Below, piece by piece: positions 7,971 through 16,171 of a stretch of 35,642 bases of DNA. The stretch is from Clostridiales bacterium. GTDB lineage: Bacteria; Bacillota; Clostridia; Oscillospirales; Butyricicoccaceae. The notes under the pieces are model-generated. The model was not told the DNA's origin, made no database searches, and worked only from the letters and a program-made list of their open reading frames with translations. The position numbers were made by a program, and so were the translations under genes. The stretch covers positions 1 to 35,642 of the forward strand of contig JANZZB010000001.1 in NCBI GenBank assembly GCA_026419635.1. Reading direction: 5' to 3'. Every line of letters begins with the position of its first letter. Positions within the stretch are counted from its first letter, which is position 1.

Positions 7971-8873
7971 ATGGACAATAAAAGAGTTATGGCGCTTGGT
8001 TTTTTTGATGGAATTCATATAGGCCATCAGGCGCTTTTAGATCAATGCCGCAATATAGCGTCAGAAAACGGAATGCTTTGTACAGTATTAACATTCAGTA
8101 ATCATCCGGACAGGCTTTTATTAAACCATGACGTTAAAACACTCACTACGAATGAACAACGTGTTGAAATGTTAAAACGTTTCGGAAGAGCTGACGAGGT
8201 TATACTTCTTCCTTTTGATGATGAAATGCTTCATTTAGATTGGCAGAAATTTTTTCTTAAAATTCTTTTGCAGAAATATAATGCTAAGCATCTTGTAATT
8301 GGAGAAAATTTTCGATTTGGATTCCAAGGGCTTGGAAATCCAGATAACTTACTTAAAAAATGCGCCGAATATTCCATTGGCTGCGATGTAATTAAAGACG
8401 TGAAGATTTGCGACCAGACGGTAAGTTCTACTAAAATAAAAGAATTCCTGAAACAAGGAAATCTTGATATGGCAAATTTGTTTTTAGGCCATCCGCATGA
8501 AATCGCCGGCAAAGTCCTTCACGGGCGTGGAGTCGGCTCAAAACATCTTGTTCCAACTATTAATTTTGCAAGTGATCCGACGGTTTTATTACCGCCATAC
8601 GGCGTATATATCACCAGTTTATATTTAGACGGGCGCTTTTATCCAGCGGTTACAAATATAGGAATACGGCCTACTTTTGATGGCGAAGATCCATCAGTAT
8701 CAATTGAATCCCACGCCTTAGGATACGAGGGAAATGCATACGGAAAAACAGCCAGACTTGAACTAAAGCGGTTTTTGCGAAGCGAGCAGCGGTATGAAAC
8801 TGCGAATATGCTGCTTTCTCAAATTGAACGTGATATAAAAGCTACGAATGAGTTCTTTTCTAAGGGTAAATAA
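7971..8873 (+). CDS. ribF: Bifunctional riboflavin kinase / FAD synthetase
   Basis: 300 residues from ATG 7971. GGAGG at 7961-7965 decides this start over the in-frame TTG at 7959, which precedes the ribosome site. The N-terminal FMN adenylyltransferase domain has ALGFFDGIHIGHQALL (nucleotidyltransferase HxGH) and later SSTKIKEFLKQG. The C-terminal riboflavin kinase domain begins at GKVLHGRGVGSKHLVPTINF (flavin/ATP site; PTIN in place of the common PTAN) and includes NIGIRPTF. It converts riboflavin to FMN and FAD in the cytoplasm. It is 38 bp from truB, as in most Firmicutes. Confidence 0.95.
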   Translation: MDNKRVMALGFFDGIHIGHQALLDQCRNIASENGMLCTVLTFSNHPDRLLLNHDVKTLTTNEQRVEMLKRFGRADEVILLPFDDEMLHLDWQKFFLKILLQKYNAKHLVIGENFRFGFQGLGNPDNLLKKCAEYSIGCDVIKDVKICDQTVSSTKIKEFLKQGNLDMANLFLGHPHEIAGKVLHGRGVGSKHLVPTINFASDPTVLLPPYGVYITSLYLDGRFYPAVTNIGIRPTFDGEDPSVSIESHALGYEGNAYGKTARLELKRFLRSEQRYETANMLLSQIERDIKATNEFFSKGK

Positions 8874-8887
8874 AGAAGGGACAAACA

Positions 8888-10408
8888 ATGTTACAGGATT
8901 TTTTTGCAGCTATTAGAATTGCAATCGGCGATTTTTACCGACAAAATAATAATTTTTTCTGGTTCTTTATTTCCGTACTTATTTCAGCGGCAATTCTAGT
9001 GCCTCTCATTAATACTCTTCGTATGGGAAGAATTCAGAAAGGAAGAGAACGCTATAAATTAACTCCGCCCGACAGCGATCTGAAAGAGCATGCCGTAAAA
9101 AGTCTTATAGCGGCTCTTGGAATCGTTACAACAGAAAAAGATACGGACTCTTTAGAACTTTTTCGTAAAATGCTTGAAGAGCGCTATCCCGCAGTCTATC
9201 AAAATCTTAACTGGGATGTTTATGGTGCTGGAAGCCTGCTTTACAAATGGCCGTCCAGAACCAATGAACAGGGAGCGCCTGTTATATTTTGTTCTCATTT
9301 TGATGTTACACCAAAGCGGCAAAGTGAAAGCTCTAAAAGTAAAAATGAGTATATTGAAAGAAGCATGATTTGTGGTCCTGGCGCATTAGGCGGGAAATGC
9401 AACGTCATTGCTATGCTAGAAGCAATCAATCAACTAATTCTGGCAGGATTTGCTCCGACAAAACGGGATTTGTATTTTGCATTTGGTCATGACGGTGAAA
9501 ACGGCGGGCAAAACGGAATGTTCAATATTACAAGAATCCTTTCAAGAAAAGGCATAAAACCTGCATTCGTGTTATATGGCTCCGGTAACGTTTTACCGTT
9601 TGCGATATCAAACCGGTTTATTGCCAGTTCATCAATTAACATATCGGAAAATGGCAAATTGAGGCTAAAGCTTGTAGCAAACAAAGCCGATCAAACGACG
9701 AATGAAAAAGAGAAATCAAAAAAGAAGAATGAAGTAAACGATGCAGATTCGGTCTTGGCGGAAGCTCTTTCCAGAGTTGAAGCGGCACCAACCAAACACA
9801 GAATAACAGATACGGTTAGATTTTATTACAAAACCATGGCGCCTGCTATGAATTTTTGGGAAAGATTTGCCGTAGGCAATTTACCGTTTACGCGCGGTTT
9901 ATTTATTAGAATGTTTCGTAATCTGCCTATAAATAATCCAATGATAAAAACGCTAATTGAAATTCAAATGGGTCAAGGTGCGAGAAAAACAAAAGATGGC
10001 CGGGCTGAAGCATACCTGAATATCAGCTTATTAAACGGTGATTCGGCGGGGTATATGATCGATTACATAAAAGATATCCTATCAGACCTTAAGGTAGCAG
10101 TCCATGAGATGGAACTTTCTGAGGCATCCGCTGTTTCAAGCATTCGCTGTGAAGCCTATAAAATGATTTACCGTGCGATCCAGAAACGCTTTGAAAACAT
10201 TATAATCGCTCCCGGGGTCAGTAATGAAGCAAACGGAGCGCGTTATTTTGAAAAGATCTGTTCCAGCGTATACCGTTTTTCTCCGGTTCTGATTGAAACG
10301 AAGAATATGCCCAATCAAATAACAGAGTGCATCAGAGATAGTTCTCTTGGTGCGGCAGTTGAAACATATATCTCCCTGATTAAAAGTGCCGGAAGCGAAA
10401 GCATATAA
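8888..10408 (+). CDS. Membrane-anchored M20-family peptidase homologue with degenerate active site
   Basis: 506 residues. A hydrophobic segment (about residues 20-40) anchors the N-terminus. The rest follows the CPS1/PM20D1-type M20 fold: CSHFDVTP (His137, Asp139), ALGGKCNVIAMLEA, AFGHDGENGG and SSVYRFSPVL near the C-terminus. The metal-binding set is broken. The bridging Asp of the usual ALDDK is Gly168, and the general-base Glu of the usual HDEEVGG is Gly203 (only Glu204 remains). The GGHSS-type loop of the lid domain is replaced by a Lys/Glu-rich insert near residues 258-285, and the TD of the C-terminal G-x-TD motif is absent. It is probably not a working peptidase as drawn; a binding or structural role is possible. 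It has its own ribosome site 14 bp after ribF, so it likely belongs to the same operon. Confidence 0.75.
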   Translation: MLQDFFAAIRIAIGDFYRQNNNFFWFFISVLISAAILVPLINTLRMGRIQKGRERYKLTPPDSDLKEHAVKSLIAALGIVTTEKDTDSLELFRKMLEERYPAVYQNLNWDVYGAGSLLYKWPSRTNEQGAPVIFCSHFDVTPKRQSESSKSKNEYIERSMICGPGALGGKCNVIAMLEAINQLILAGFAPTKRDLYFAFGHDGENGGQNGMFNITRILSRKGIKPAFVLYGSGNVLPFAISNRFIASSSINISENGKLRLKLVANKADQTTNEKEKSKKKNEVNDADSVLAEALSRVEAAPTKHRITDTVRFYYKTMAPAMNFWERFAVGNLPFTRGLFIRMFRNLPINNPMIKTLIEIQMGQGARKTKDGRAEAYLNISLLNGDSAGYMIDYIKDILSDLKVAVHEMELSEASAVSSIRCEAYKMIYRAIQKRFENIIIAPGVSNEANGARYFEKICSSVYRFSPVLIETKNMPNQITECIRDSSLGAAVETYISLIKSAGSESI

Positions 10409-10409
10409 A

Positions 10410-10441
10410 AAACCGCGTGCAAAATGAAAAGCACGCGGTTT
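10410..10441. terminator. Terminator palindrome, first copy
   Basis: AAACCGCGTGC (10410-10420), a 10-base loop and GCACGCGGTTT (10431-10441) form an 11-bp perfect stem. The A run on its left side becomes a T tract for transcripts coming from the prsA-like gene on the minus strand. On the plus strand the T tract is cut short after three T by the element that follows. Confidence 0.75.
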
Positions 10442-10632
10442 GAGACTGTCGATAAAGTCGACAGTCTTTCGAGAGGGAATCCAATTCCCCCTCGACCTTC
10501 CCCTTGGGGCGGACAAAACCAAAGGTTTTGTCCAGTGTGTCCTCCGGCGGCGCATGTCCGCCTGCGGACTAATCTTACGTTAAGGGTTTTTGACCCTTAA
10601 CAATCCCCGAAATATACTTTTTCGACAAGCTG
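10442..10632. mobile_element. 191-bp hairpin-rich MITE-like intergenic element
   Basis: Non-coding element lying exactly between two copies of one terminator palindrome. Its ends are imperfect inverted repeats: 10442-10457 against 10617-10632 match at 12 of 16 positions, and at 16 of 20 if the flanking GTTT/AAAC is counted. Inside are four clear hairpins: GACTGTCGA/TCGACAGTC (10444-10466), GAGaGGGAAT/ATTCCCcCTC (10471-10493), GGACAAAACC/GGTTTTGTCC (10511-10533) and GTTAAGGGT/ACCCTTAAC (10579-10601). A fifth, GC-rich and imperfect, lies at about 10540-10567. It has no open reading frame of note, and base composition differs from nearby genes. A non-autonomous transposable element or REP-like repeat is the best reading. 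Confidence 0.6.
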
Positions 10633-10663
10633 AAACCGCGTGCAAAAAGCACGCGGTTTTTTT
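10633..10663. terminator. Terminator palindrome, second copy, with T tract
   Basis: AAACCGCGTGC (10633-10643), loop AAAAA, GCACGCGGTTT (10649-10659) then T to 10663, giving seven T in a row. The arms are identical to the copy at 10410-10441, while the loop is five bases shorter. It serves plus-strand transcripts from the ribF/M20 side, whereas the first copy keeps the tract needed by the minus strand. Confidence 0.85.
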
Positions 10664-10681
10664 AGTCAGGGCTTGCTTAAT

Positions 10682-11683
10682 TTAAGTAACTGTCCAGATT
10701 ATTGAGAGTTTTTTTTTATATTCATCCGTATATGTAACCTGGATTTCATCCATCCAAGATTGAACTAATTTCGCATAAAGACCGTCAGCCATGACAGAAA
10801 TCACATCATTACGGTTTTTTTCGAGATAAGATTCATTATTTTTTAGCCTTTTAATAATATGGTATCCATATTCCGTTTCAACAATACTGCTTATTCCGCC
10901 GACAGAGAGGGAAAAGGCCGCGTCTTCAAATTCGGGTTCCATCGCACCTTGTGGATTTAAAGCTGCACGAGTAAATGTGTACTGATAACCGTTGGCTTCT
11001 GTTAATCCCGAATCTTCATTTTCAGATTTCACCAACGTTAAAAAATCTGCCCCTGCTCTTATTTTTTCAAGTATTTTTTCTATATCTTTGTTCTTCTTTT
11101 CTACGGCAGTTTCATTTAACGGATTTCCTTCCGCATCCGTCGTTTTCTTTAATATATGAGTAACTGTGACATAGTTCTTATTAAAAAAGTCTGTAATTTC
11201 TTTGTCGGTGGGTTCTTCCGTTCCGCCGGAAGAATAGAGTACCTTTGAAAGCTTGTCATAAAGAAATGAATATTCGCTTATTTTATCATACAATGTATCG
11301 GTCATGCCGGATTGCTTAAGCGCTTTCTCGTAAGCCGCCGTACCTCCGACAGCGTCAATATTTTCTTTTTTGCTGGTTTTTAACTGTTCCCGGTCTTCTT
11401 TGGTTAATTCTACCCCGAGCTCAGATGCTTTTTTAAAAATAGTCTGCATTTGAATAATCTGATTTGCGGCTGCTTCTTTTGCAGTTTTCTCACCGTCATC
11501 ACCTTCTGCCGGATCGACATTCGATGAATTGACACGTAAAAAATAAGCGTAGTCGCGCGCATCAACGTTGGTGCCGCCTATAACCATAACAACAGGGCTT
11601 GTTTTTGCTGCACAGCCAGCAAAAAATGCCAACATGAATGCTATGATAAAAAAGATTGAGACGCTGTGGCGGAACCATTTCAA
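10682..11683 (-). CDS. PrsA-like lipoprotein, parvulin-type peptidyl-prolyl isomerase
   Basis: 333 residues from a TTG at 11683 (AAAGGA upstream). The N-terminus is a lipoprotein signal peptide: basic start, hydrophobic run, lipobox FAGC with the lipid-accepting Cys near residue 24. A SurA_N-like helical region follows. A parvulin domain runs from about residue 170 (VTHILKK) to GYHIIKRL near 285, with a parvulin-like EFEDAAFSLSVGGIS stretch. Such proteins sit outside the membrane and help secreted proteins fold, as PrsA does in Bacillus. It is the last gene of the minus-strand group after mfd, with a likely promoter of its own at 11715-11744. Substrates are unknown. Confidence 0.88.
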   Translation of the reverse strand: MKWFRHSVSIFFIIAFMLAFFAGCAAKTSPVVMVIGGTNVDARDYAYFLRVNSSNVDPAEGDDGEKTAKEAAANQIIQMQTIFKKASELGVELTKEDREQLKTSKKENIDAVGGTAAYEKALKQSGMTDTLYDKISEYSFLYDKLSKVLYSSGGTEEPTDKEITDFFNKNYVTVTHILKKTTDAEGNPLNETAVEKKNKDIEKILEKIRAGADFLTLVKSENEDSGLTEANGYQYTFTRAALNPQGAMEPEFEDAAFSLSVGGISSIVETEYGYHIIKRLKNNESYLEKNRNDVISVMADGLYAKLVQSWMDEIQVTYTDEYKKKLSIIWTVT

Positions 11684-11714
11684 TGTACATCATCCTTTAA
11701 TGAATTGTAATTCA

Positions 11715-11744
11715 AGTATATCATCTAACAGCACGAGTATACAA
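11715..11744 (-). promoter_or_regulatory. Candidate promoter for the prsA-like gene
   Basis: On the minus strand TTGTAT (11744-11739), an 18-bp spacer and TATACT (11720-11715), located in the 75-bp gap between mfd and the foldase gene. Both hexamers are close to the sigma-A consensus. Confidence 0.5.
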
Positions 11745-11758
11745 GAGAAGAGGTAGAT

Positions 11759-14700
11759 TTATTCCTTTATCGGTGCCGCTTGGTGATAATCCGCAATAAA
11801 CCTACGCGCCTCTTTTATGGGTGAAGAATCTGCCTTGAGTCTTAATGAAAGATAGGGATGTTCCCCTGCATTTAATAAGACACGCCCTTTGTAATACTCT
11901 TCGGAACATAATAAAGAGATTTTCATAAAATCCGGTTTTTTAAGAACAATGATGAGACACCCGCTTTTTTGGGAAAGCTCTATAATTCCAGCTTCTCCCG
12001 CTTCAAAACGTAAAAGCGCAATGTCAAGGAGTGCTATCGTTTCTGCAGGTGGATCGCCAAAACGATCGATCAATTCATCTATTAAATCTTCTCGATCGTC
12101 TTCGCATTTGATCATTGCAATCCTGCGGTAAAAATCAATGCGCTGACCCGAATCGTTAATATATTTTTCCGGTATGTTCGCATTAAGTGAAAAGTCAGCC
12201 GAGCATTCAACCCTCTCGTGGATTTCGCCGCCCTGTTCGGTAATGACGGCTTCTTCAAGAAGTTTCAGGTACATATCGTAACCGACAGACATCATATGTC
12301 CGCTTTGCTCCGGACCAAGTACATTGCCTGCACCTCTAATTTCAAGGTCACGCATGGCTATTTTGAAACCGGAGCCAAATTCCGCGAATTCGCGGATAGC
12401 GGAAAGCCTCTTTTGTGCAATTTCTGAAAGCACTTTCCCGCGCCTATAGGTAAAGTAAGCAAAAGCATGTCGTGATGAACGTCCGACACGTCCTCTGATT
12501 TGGTGTAGCTGGGAAAGTCCGAATGTATCTGCGTTTTCTATTATTAGAGTATTTACGTTAGAAATATCCAGAACGGTTTCAATGATTGTCGTACAGACAA
12601 GGATATCAATGTTACCATCGGACATCCTGCCCATTATTTCGCTTAATTGATGCTGCGGCATTTGACCATGGGCGATTTCGACCACGGAATCCGGAAATTC
12701 CCCGCGTAGTTTAGCAGCTGTTCTGGAGATGGATTCAATGTGATTGTGCAGGTAATAAACCTGTCCGCCTCTTGACAGCTCTCTTCGCATTGCATCACAT
12801 AAAAACGGATGGTCATGTTCCAAAACGTAAGTTTGAACGGGGTAGCGGTCACGCGGTGCTTCCTCAAGCACAGACATATCCCGTATTCCTGACAGGGCCA
12901 TATTCAAAGTACGCGGTATGGGGGTAGCGGTGAGAGTGAGTACATCTATTTTGTGTGCTATTTCTTTTAAGCGCTCTTTATGTGTGACACCAAAACGCTG
13001 TTCTTCGTCGATAATTAACAAACCTAAATCATGAAATTCAACGTCTTTTTGCAGAAGGCGATGGGTCCCGATGCATAAATCGGCACTTCCGTTTTTAAGT
13101 CGAAGAAGAGACTTCTTTAATTCTTTTGATGTACTAAAACGGCTAAGCATTTCAATTTTAACCGGATATCCTTCAAACCGATGCAGTGCAGTCAAATAAT
13201 GCTGACGTGCAAGAACAGTTGTAGGAACTAAAATCGCAGCCTGTTTGCCGCCGAGAGCACACTTCATAACTGCGCGGAAGGCGACTTCCGTTTTGCCAAA
13301 CCCGACATCACCGCACAAAAGACGATCCATCGGATAAGATTTTTGCATATCCTCTTTAATTTCAGATGCACACCTTAACTGATCATCCGTCTCATCGTAT
13401 TGAAATGCCTCCTCAAATTCGCGCTGCCAGTTGTCATCTTTTGGGAAAGCGATTCCTTCTAATTTTTGCCGCTCTGCATACAACTGGATCAATTTTTTGG
13501 CGAGATCCTTTGCGGCCCCTTTCGCTTTCAGTTTTGCTTTTTGCCACTCGGAACCGCCAAGCTTATTTAATCTGACCGGGGCATCTTCTCCTCCGCCCCC
13601 GATATACTTTGAAATCAAATCCAGGGAGGAAGCGGGAAGGTACAAATAATCAGTTCCGGCAAAAGCAAGCTTGATATAGTCTCGTTCATATCCGTCTACC
13701 GTCATTCGCTCAATACCGGAAAAACGGCCTATTCCGTGGTGTTCATGAACAATCAGATCGCCAGGCACTAAGTCGGAATAAGAACGGATCCTCTCCTGCG
13801 CCGATCTTTTTTTCGGACGTTTTTGCTTTGCTGAGTTTGCTGCGGCAATGGATCCTTCCGCAATTACCGCGAGCTTGATTGCAGGATATTCAAAACCAGC
13901 CGACAATTTCTTTGTAGTAATAAGAATCTTCGATTTTTCTGGAATGGGCGGATCGTCAAAATCAAGTGCCGCAGGAATGTTGTCCGACTCCAATATCTCT
14001 TTTAGGTGCATAGCAGTACTGCGGCTGCTCGCAAGAACGAAGACAGAAAAATCAGTTGCCTGATAATGTGAAATATCTGAGATTAATGAGTCAAGACTGC
14101 CTGAAAATGAAGGTAATTGTTTCGCTGTCAGGTTAACAACGGTTTTTATCGGTTTATCATAAGAACCTGCCGGAAATGCGTCTAAAATCACGGTGGTATG
14201 AGCCGTGATTTTTTCAGAAAGCCCGGTGTAATCGAGCCAAAAATCGGAGTGTTTGGAGGAAATCAGGCCATCGGATAGTAAAGAATAGAGATCTTCGTTT
14301 ACCCGTTTTGTACAGGATTTAGCTGATTGCTTTATCCGGTTGTAATCGTCCAGGATTACAATTGAATCATGAGGAGCGTAATCTATTGCAGATACAAAAT
14401 CGGGGTAGATCATACACATAAGCCGATCGATAGCCGGAAAAATTCCTTCCGACTGAAGTCGTTCGATATCCTGCTCCAGTGTTTTTACGGCAGCTGGATT
14501 TTTTGATGCGGATTTTGAATGAATGATATCCTGTATTGTGGAAATAAGGCCTGTTACTCCGTCTTTTGAGCAGGAAGGGAGTGTTTCAAAAGCAGGAAGA
14601 ATAAGGGCTTCTTTTAATTCCTCAGTCCGCCTTTGCGAATCGATATCAAAAAAACTCAAAGAGTCGATTTCGTCACCAAAAAATTCAGCGCGGATCGGAC

Positions 14701-15271
14701 CGCTTTCTCCGGGAGAATAGACGTCAAGGATTCCGCCTCGAACTGCAAACTGGCCTGTACCCTCGACGGAAAAGGATCTCCGATATCCTGCATCCAAAAG
14801 TTTTGTTACGAGATGATCCAGAGAATATTTTTCAGAGCGCTTTAATAAAAGGGCGGATGAAAGTAACATATCTGGAGGCAAAGTCCGCTCCATTATAGCT
14901 TCAGCGGAAGCGAGCAGGATATGATATTTTCCCGTTAAAAACCCATAAAGAGCGGCAAGACGCTTTTGCTCCCATTCCCGGGAGACCGCTTCCACATTGC
15001 GAAATACAAAATCTCGTGTTGGGAGTAAAACGGAAATCTCGGTATCCAAAAAAGAATTAATATCGGAGCACAAACGAGCACAGGAGCTTTCATCTGAGCA
15101 GATGACGATGGATTTTTTGCCGGAATTTCGAACAAGGGCCGCAATAATATGTGCTTTATGAACAGGCTGCACACCGCTGATTAAAGAATATGGAGCATGC
15201 GAAAGATTGATTTTATTTAAAATAGAAGATAATTCCGGAATTTGTAGTATAAAATCGCATAATTTCGGCAT
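11759..15271 (-). CDS. mfd: Transcription-repair coupling factor Mfd
   Basis: 1170 residues from ATG 15271, chosen over the TTG one codon upstream because GGAGG (15280-15284) sits at a better distance. Domains in order: a UvrB-like N-terminal module with GTGQFAVRGGILDVYSPGE; the RNA-polymerase-interacting domain beginning GDLIVHEHHGIGRFSGIE (about 500-565); then the RecG-like SF2 translocase with Walker A GDVGFGKT (654-661), DEEQ box (755-758), TATPIPRTL, and QLHQIRGRVGRS (motif VI); and a C-terminal TRCF domain. Mfd removes RNA polymerase stalled at DNA lesions and recruits UvrA. It is of normal length and appears intact. It follows pth in the same direction, as is common in Firmicutes. Confidence 0.97.
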   Translation of the reverse strand: MPKLCDFILQIPELSSILNKINLSHAPYSLISGVQPVHKAHIIAALVRNSGKKSIVICSDESSCARLCSDINSFLDTEISVLLPTRDFVFRNVEAVSREWEQKRLAALYGFLTGKYHILLASAEAIMERTLPPDMLLSSALLLKRSEKYSLDHLVTKLLDAGYRRSFSVEGTGQFAVRGGILDVYSPGESGPIRAEFFGDEIDSLSFFDIDSQRRTEELKEALILPAFETLPSCSKDGVTGLISTIQDIIHSKSASKNPAAVKTLEQDIERLQSEGIFPAIDRLMCMIYPDFVSAIDYAPHDSIVILDDYNRIKQSAKSCTKRVNEDLYSLLSDGLISSKHSDFWLDYTGLSEKITAHTTVILDAFPAGSYDKPIKTVVNLTAKQLPSFSGSLDSLISDISHYQATDFSVFVLASSRSTAMHLKEILESDNIPAALDFDDPPIPEKSKILITTKKLSAGFEYPAIKLAVIAEGSIAAANSAKQKRPKKRSAQERIRSYSDLVPGDLIVHEHHGIGRFSGIERMTVDGYERDYIKLAFAGTDYLYLPASSLDLISKYIGGGGEDAPVRLNKLGGSEWQKAKLKAKGAAKDLAKKLIQLYAERQKLEGIAFPKDDNWQREFEEAFQYDETDDQLRCASEIKEDMQKSYPMDRLLCGDVGFGKTEVAFRAVMKCALGGKQAAILVPTTVLARQHYLTALHRFEGYPVKIEMLSRFSTSKELKKSLLRLKNGSADLCIGTHRLLQKDVEFHDLGLLIIDEEQRFGVTHKERLKEIAHKIDVLTLTATPIPRTLNMALSGIRDMSVLEEAPRDRYPVQTYVLEHDHPFLCDAMRRELSRGGQVYYLHNHIESISRTAAKLRGEFPDSVVEIAHGQMPQHQLSEIMGRMSDGNIDILVCTTIIETVLDISNVNTLIIENADTFGLSQLHQIRGRVGRSSRHAFAYFTYRRGKVLSEIAQKRLSAIREFAEFGSGFKIAMRDLEIRGAGNVLGPEQSGHMMSVGYDMYLKLLEEAVITEQGGEIHERVECSADFSLNANIPEKYINDSGQRIDFYRRIAMIKCEDDREDLIDELIDRFGDPPAETIALLDIALLRFEAGEAGIIELSQKSGCLIIVLKKPDFMKISLLCSEEYYKGRVLLNAGEHPYLSLRLKADSSPIKEARRFIADYHQAAPIKE

Positions 15272-15317
15272 CAAACCAGCCTCCTCTCTTTAATAATATG
15301 CAGTGCAACAGGATATT

Positions 15318-15341
15318 CCCCCGTTTCGGATGAAACGGGGG
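15318..15341 (-). other. Perfect 10-bp hairpin in the pth-mfd gap
   Basis: CCCCCGTTTC, loop GGAT, GAAACGGGGG. On the minus strand no T tract follows, so it is not a classical terminator for pth. It lies about 35 bases before the mfd ribosome site and may form in the mfd leader or protect the upstream mRNA 3' end. The rest of the 180-bp gap (15342-15451) is AT-rich with no evident gene. Confidence 0.5.
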
Positions 15342-15451
15342 GTTCAATTTTGTACTATTATTTTATATCAACAGTTTCGTTATATCAGCGCGAAAAATGC
15401 AACAATTTTTAATACGAGAATATATAACAAGGCATTAATATACTTAAAGTA

Positions 15452-16090
15452 TTAGGTTTTGCCGTTGAATTTATTCATTGCACTGTCAACACCCGATGAC
15501 ACGATTTCGATTATGGATTCCAAAGCGAGTTCGATAGACGGAGAAAGCTGTGAAAGTTCTTGCGATGAGAACTTCCCAAGTACCCAATCCTTTGTATCAT
15601 AATCCGAATGATTAGGGGAACCGATTCCGATCTTGATGCGCGGAAACTGATTGCTGGAAAGCTGATAAATAATACTTTTAATGCCGTTGTGGCCGCCATC
15701 GCTGCCATCCCTTCGAATCCGTAACCGGCCAACGGGTAAAGACATGTCGTCAAAAACAACAATTACTCGTTCAGGGGGTATTTTATAAAACTTTGACGCA
15801 TCCCGAATTGATTCACCGGACAAATTCATAAATGTCTGCGGTTTTAATAACAAAACAGAAGTACCATTTATTTGTCCAATCGTGTAAAGAGATTTAAACT
15901 TTAAAGATTTGAGCGGCAGGTTAAGTTTATCCGAAATAAAGTCCATAGCAAGGAAACCGATATTATGACGGGATGAGCTATATTGGGAACCCGGATTGCC
16001 GAGACCTGCAATAATCCACTTCGGTGAACCGGTTGAAAGTGGTTTTTGAAACCTGCTTAAAATTGACATATATTGTACCGTAACCGCCAT
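15452..16090 (-). CDS. pth: Peptidyl-tRNA hydrolase
   Basis: 212 residues as drawn, a little longer than the usual about 185-190, because of an N-terminal extension of about 23 residues before WIIAGLGNPG. Family motifs are complete: GLGNPGSQYSSSRHNIGF with the catalytic His in RHN, KPQTFMNLSGES with the substrate Asn, and VVFDDMSLPVGRLRIRRDGSDGGHNGIKSI. The enzyme frees tRNA from peptidyl-tRNA that drops off the ribosome. The start is uncertain: ATG 16090 lacks a clear ribosome site and ATG 16069 is an alternative. A small GCCGC/GCGGC hairpin (16129-16143) lies in the 81-bp gap after prs. Confidence 0.94.
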   Translation of the reverse strand: MAVTVQYMSILSRFQKPLSTGSPKWIIAGLGNPGSQYSSSRHNIGFLAMDFISDKLNLPLKSLKFKSLYTIGQINGTSVLLLKPQTFMNLSGESIRDASKFYKIPPERVIVVFDDMSLPVGRLRIRRDGSDGGHNGIKSIIYQLSSNQFPRIKIGIGSPNHSDYDTKDWVLGKFSSQELSQLSPSIELALESIIEIVSSGVDSAMNKFNGKT

Positions 16091-16171
16091 AAGTAAGTAA
16101 AACTGGTGTTTTGCTGCAATTAGCGGTTGCCGCTTTAAGCGGCGAGCGGCACGCCGAAGTACATCCTAAGA

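Noticed and set aside
10136..10555. Minus-strand reading frame of 139 codons crossing the end of the M20-like gene and the hairpin element
   Set aside because: It is antisense to a well-supported gene, lacks a plausible ribosome site and recognisable motifs, and its first part is translated palindromes.
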